Both the position numbers and the translations under genes were made by a program. The notes beneath the pieces are model-generated. The model worked only from the letters and a program-made list of their open reading frames with translations, was not told where the DNA came from and searched no databases. A DNA stretch of 64,000 nucleotides from Euglena gracilis. Lineage: Eukaryota; Euglenida; Euglenophyceae; Euglenales. Of the stretch, positions 62,041-64,000 are shown piece by piece; position 1 is the stretch's first letter; every line of letters begins with the position of its first letter. Where the stretch lies: contig CP154955.1 of the NCBI GenBank assembly GCA_039621445.1, forward strand, positions 18,828,691-18,892,690, read 5' to 3'.

Positions 62041-62049
62041 ACCCCACAC

Positions 62050-63030
62050 TAGAAAGGGTGGCCGGGGTGGGAACTTAGAAAAGCCACCAACACCGCTTGC
62101 CCATTCTGGGTGGGCGGTCGCTTCGAATCTCTTTTTTTTTTTTTTTTGAAATGGGCCAAAGTTGCCCATTGGAAAATTTTTTTTTTTGATTCGGAAAACT
62201 CCAACCCCCCCGCCGCCGGAGGTTTTGTGTTGAAAATATGCGACTTTTTTTCGTTTTATTATTTATTTATGTTCATGTTTATTAAGTATGTATTTATTTT
62301 CAGGATGGTGAGCAGGATTTCACCATCTTACACGACTGGCCGACCTTGGGCATATTATTTTTTTTGGCACCCTGGCCATGTGACATTAATTTTCTTGAAT
62401 TTCCACAAGGCAAGTTGCCTTCCAATGGCCAAGAGTTCAAAAGAGAAGCACCCAAAACGTAAGATGTGCAATGTATCCTCTTTATGTTTTGCATTAATTC
62501 GTATGATATGTGTGCTCAACCCTCCTGGTCCCTACTCATTCTGGTGTCCAGGGAGTCCGATTTGCTTGCCACAAAAAAAAATCCGGATTCTCACCATCCC
62601 TTAAAATATTCCGCAAAAAATTGTTAGTTTAGCAAAAGCGCCGTCTCGGGGGTTGGGTGAGGCTCAGAATTGTCGCCCATCACACATTGGAAGCAACGAA
62701 GGATTTAATCGCCATAGCACTTTTCGTTGGTTTTTTCTTCAAAATTCAACACATTGTTTTGGAATTTCTGACAAAGAAAATGCAGGTGGAGTGAGCTGGG
62801 AAGGAGGTTGCGGAGTATCGAGATGAGCAGGTCAGGTTTTACGATGGGCCAGCGCCATGGGGGGCAACCTCAGCCCAAAGCGATCCAGGTCCAGCGGTCC
62901 TAGGAAGGGGAAGAAAACAAAAAGAACACACATTCCGCCATTAAACCAACCACCAGGACAAAAATGCTCAGGCAGCGGTGGGACTGAGCGTCACGTTCTG
63001 CTTGTTGTCCCCCCCAGACCATACCATCTG
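62050..63030. other. No supported gene
   Basis: T-runs (62130-62150, 62180-62195) and AT-rich sequence; a plus-strand frame at 62110-62604 is Phe/Tyr-rich low complexity and not credible as a protein. Confidence 0.4.
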
Positions 63031-63034
63031 ACCC

Positions 63035-63240
63035 CCCTGGGGGAGGGGGGTCATTTTCCACTGTCAAACAAACCAGCCAGTCACTTTTCAAAACCAGTCA
63101 CCCACTTCCAAACCCCCCCAAATCAGACCCCCCCCCCGATGGCTCAAAGCGCCGTGGTCGGTGAAAGTTTTCCCTGAAAAATTACCAATGGAGCAAAAAA
63201 CCAGTCAGCGACAAAAAGAAGGAGTCAGTCACCCCCAGGG
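63035..63240. repeat. REP-B copy 4 with an embedded REP-A fragment
   Basis: AAACCAGCCAGTCACTTTTC and CAAAAAACCAGTCAGCGACA belong to REP-B. Between them GCTCAAAGCGCCGTGGTCGG and GAAAGTTTTCCCTGAAAAAT belong to REP-A. Confidence 0.65.
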
Positions 63241-63298
63241 GGGGTTCGGAGATACCGTAAGAAGTATGTAAATATGCCTCAGACTTCGCACCACAAAG

Positions 63299-63470
63299 CA
63301 GCAGACAGACCTGGTGGGGCGGGCAGCCGCTCCCACTGCCGCACCGCCTGCGCCGCCTCCGCGAAGGCCTGGCGGATCTCGGCGGCAGTCCGGGGGGTGA
63401 GGTTCCGCGTGACGTTGAGGCTCGGCGAGGCCGGGTCCTCCACCACCCAAGGGTCCTGACAGCGGCCAAA
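63299..63470 (-). CDS. Putative exon of a poly(A)/uridylyl transferase-like protein
   Basis: Bounded on the minus strand by GGCCGCTGTCAG (acceptor) and CCACCAG|GTCTGT (donor), the block reads WVVEDPASPSLNVTRNLTPR and TAAEIRQAFAEAAQAVRQWE. Non-canonical poly(A) and uridylyl transferases carry 'xxIxDPFxxxxNvarnl...ixxxFxxA' in their PAP-associated domain; VEDPxxPSLNVTRNL...IRQAFAEA fits that order. Only this segment is seen, so the call is tentative. The block is far more GC-rich than its surroundings, like the SET/MYND exons. Confidence 0.42.
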
Positions 63471-63849
63471 GGCGGGGTTGGCGGCGCGTTAGCAGCAGCC
63501 CCTCCTGTCAGGCTGTGTCAGAACGCATGGGGAGTGGATCTCTCCTCCCCACCTGGGTGGGGCTTCCAACGACGACAAAAGCGGCGAATCTTTTTTGACC
63601 TGAAATCTGCTCTGTGGGAAAATGCGATTAGGTGGGGGACCTCCCAGCACTCAAATGGTTCCTGGACTCCCTACCTCGTTGGATAATTTTCCTTTAGCCA
63701 TCAACCCAAACTTCTTTTTAAACCCCCGAGGAGAGGTGGCCCACCCAGCCAGGGGGGGGACCCCAAAAATTGGGCCGTCCCATTCCGCCCCATACCCAGG
63801 CCTCCGACGTGGGACCCCCCCCCCCGAGGGTCCCCAGACCCCCCCCGGT

Positions 63850-63999
63850 GTCTTCCAAGTTGAAATCAAGCCGGAAAAGGTTGGCCACAGCTGCATTCTG
63901 AGACTGCCACAAAAGCTGTGACACACACGGATGGGCTGAGCGGGTGATGGTCTCTGCCCGAACGCCGATCACAGTGGTGTGGAATGGGAAGGAAGCCAT
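63850..63999 (-). CDS. Putative exon, probably same gene as 63299-63470
   Basis: The minus strand reads ASFPFHTTVIGVRAETITRS, CVSQLLWQSQNAAVANLFRL and DFNLED before a C/G-run repeat. The composition is coding-like and it lies upstream in the same orientation. The exon continues past the window edge. Confidence 0.35.
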
Positions 64000-64000
64000 T

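Noticed and set aside
62110-62604. 164-codon plus-strand frame
   Set aside because: Phe/Tyr/Lys-rich low complexity driven by T-runs; no protein-like pattern.

Overview
The window is eukaryotic, from an unidentified protist (probably an alga or relative). Genes are interrupted by spliceosomal introns, there are no operons or Shine-Dalgarno sites, and most of the 64 kb is a dense, nested patchwork of mobile elements and dispersed repeats rich in homopolymer C/G and A/T runs. I saw no rRNA, tRNA or CRISPR array.

Two gene styles coexist. (1) Compact genes with tiny GT-AG introns of 43-51 nt: a typical 2-Cys peroxiredoxin at 50731-51457, and a 90-residue coiled-coil protein at 48213-48621 that single-frame reading misses. 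A pogo-like transposase relic (211-1560) and fragments in other elements carry introns of similar or smaller size. (2) GC-rich exons of about 60-280 nt separated by 0.3-5 kb of repeat-filled intron. On the minus strand between 18.1 and 4.3 kb these exons read in order as parts of a SET/MYND-type lysine methyltransferase with a TPR-like tail. A 2OG-oxygenase-like exon lies beyond it at 3.0 kb, an unidentified plus-strand exon at 20.6 kb, and a nucleotidyltransferase-like gene enters from the right edge (63.3-64.0 kb, minus).

Mobile elements dominate. At 52.6-62.0 kb sit two head-to-head DIRS-type (tyrosine recombinase) retrotransposons. DIRS-B (57185-61883) is structurally complete, with open gag-like, RT-RNase H-methyltransferase-like and tyrosine-recombinase frames, inverted terminal repeats and the diagnostic internal complementary region. 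DIRS-A (52945-56771) is frameshifted, truncated in its recombinase, and bracketed by two nearly identical 336-bp direct repeats. DIRS-B interrupts a small repeat whose uninterrupted relative lies at 17.4-17.8 kb. Two LINE-like relics (43.1-44.5 and 45.2-47.3 kb, both minus) are themselves invaded; in the first, a small transposon with an exact 7-bp target duplication sits inside another insertion inside the LINE. A 3.7-kb unit at 24331-28055 has matching inverted ends, five copies of a TGCCACTAGTGGCA-type palindrome, and an unrecognised intron-containing minus-strand gene.

The most unusual theme is a set of small inverted-repeat elements whose ends are ladders of C or G runs separated by short AT-rich spacers that differ by family (AAATAAC, AAAAATAAGA, AAATATAAAA, TTATAGGTG). 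On one strand these are canonical G-quadruplex patterns.
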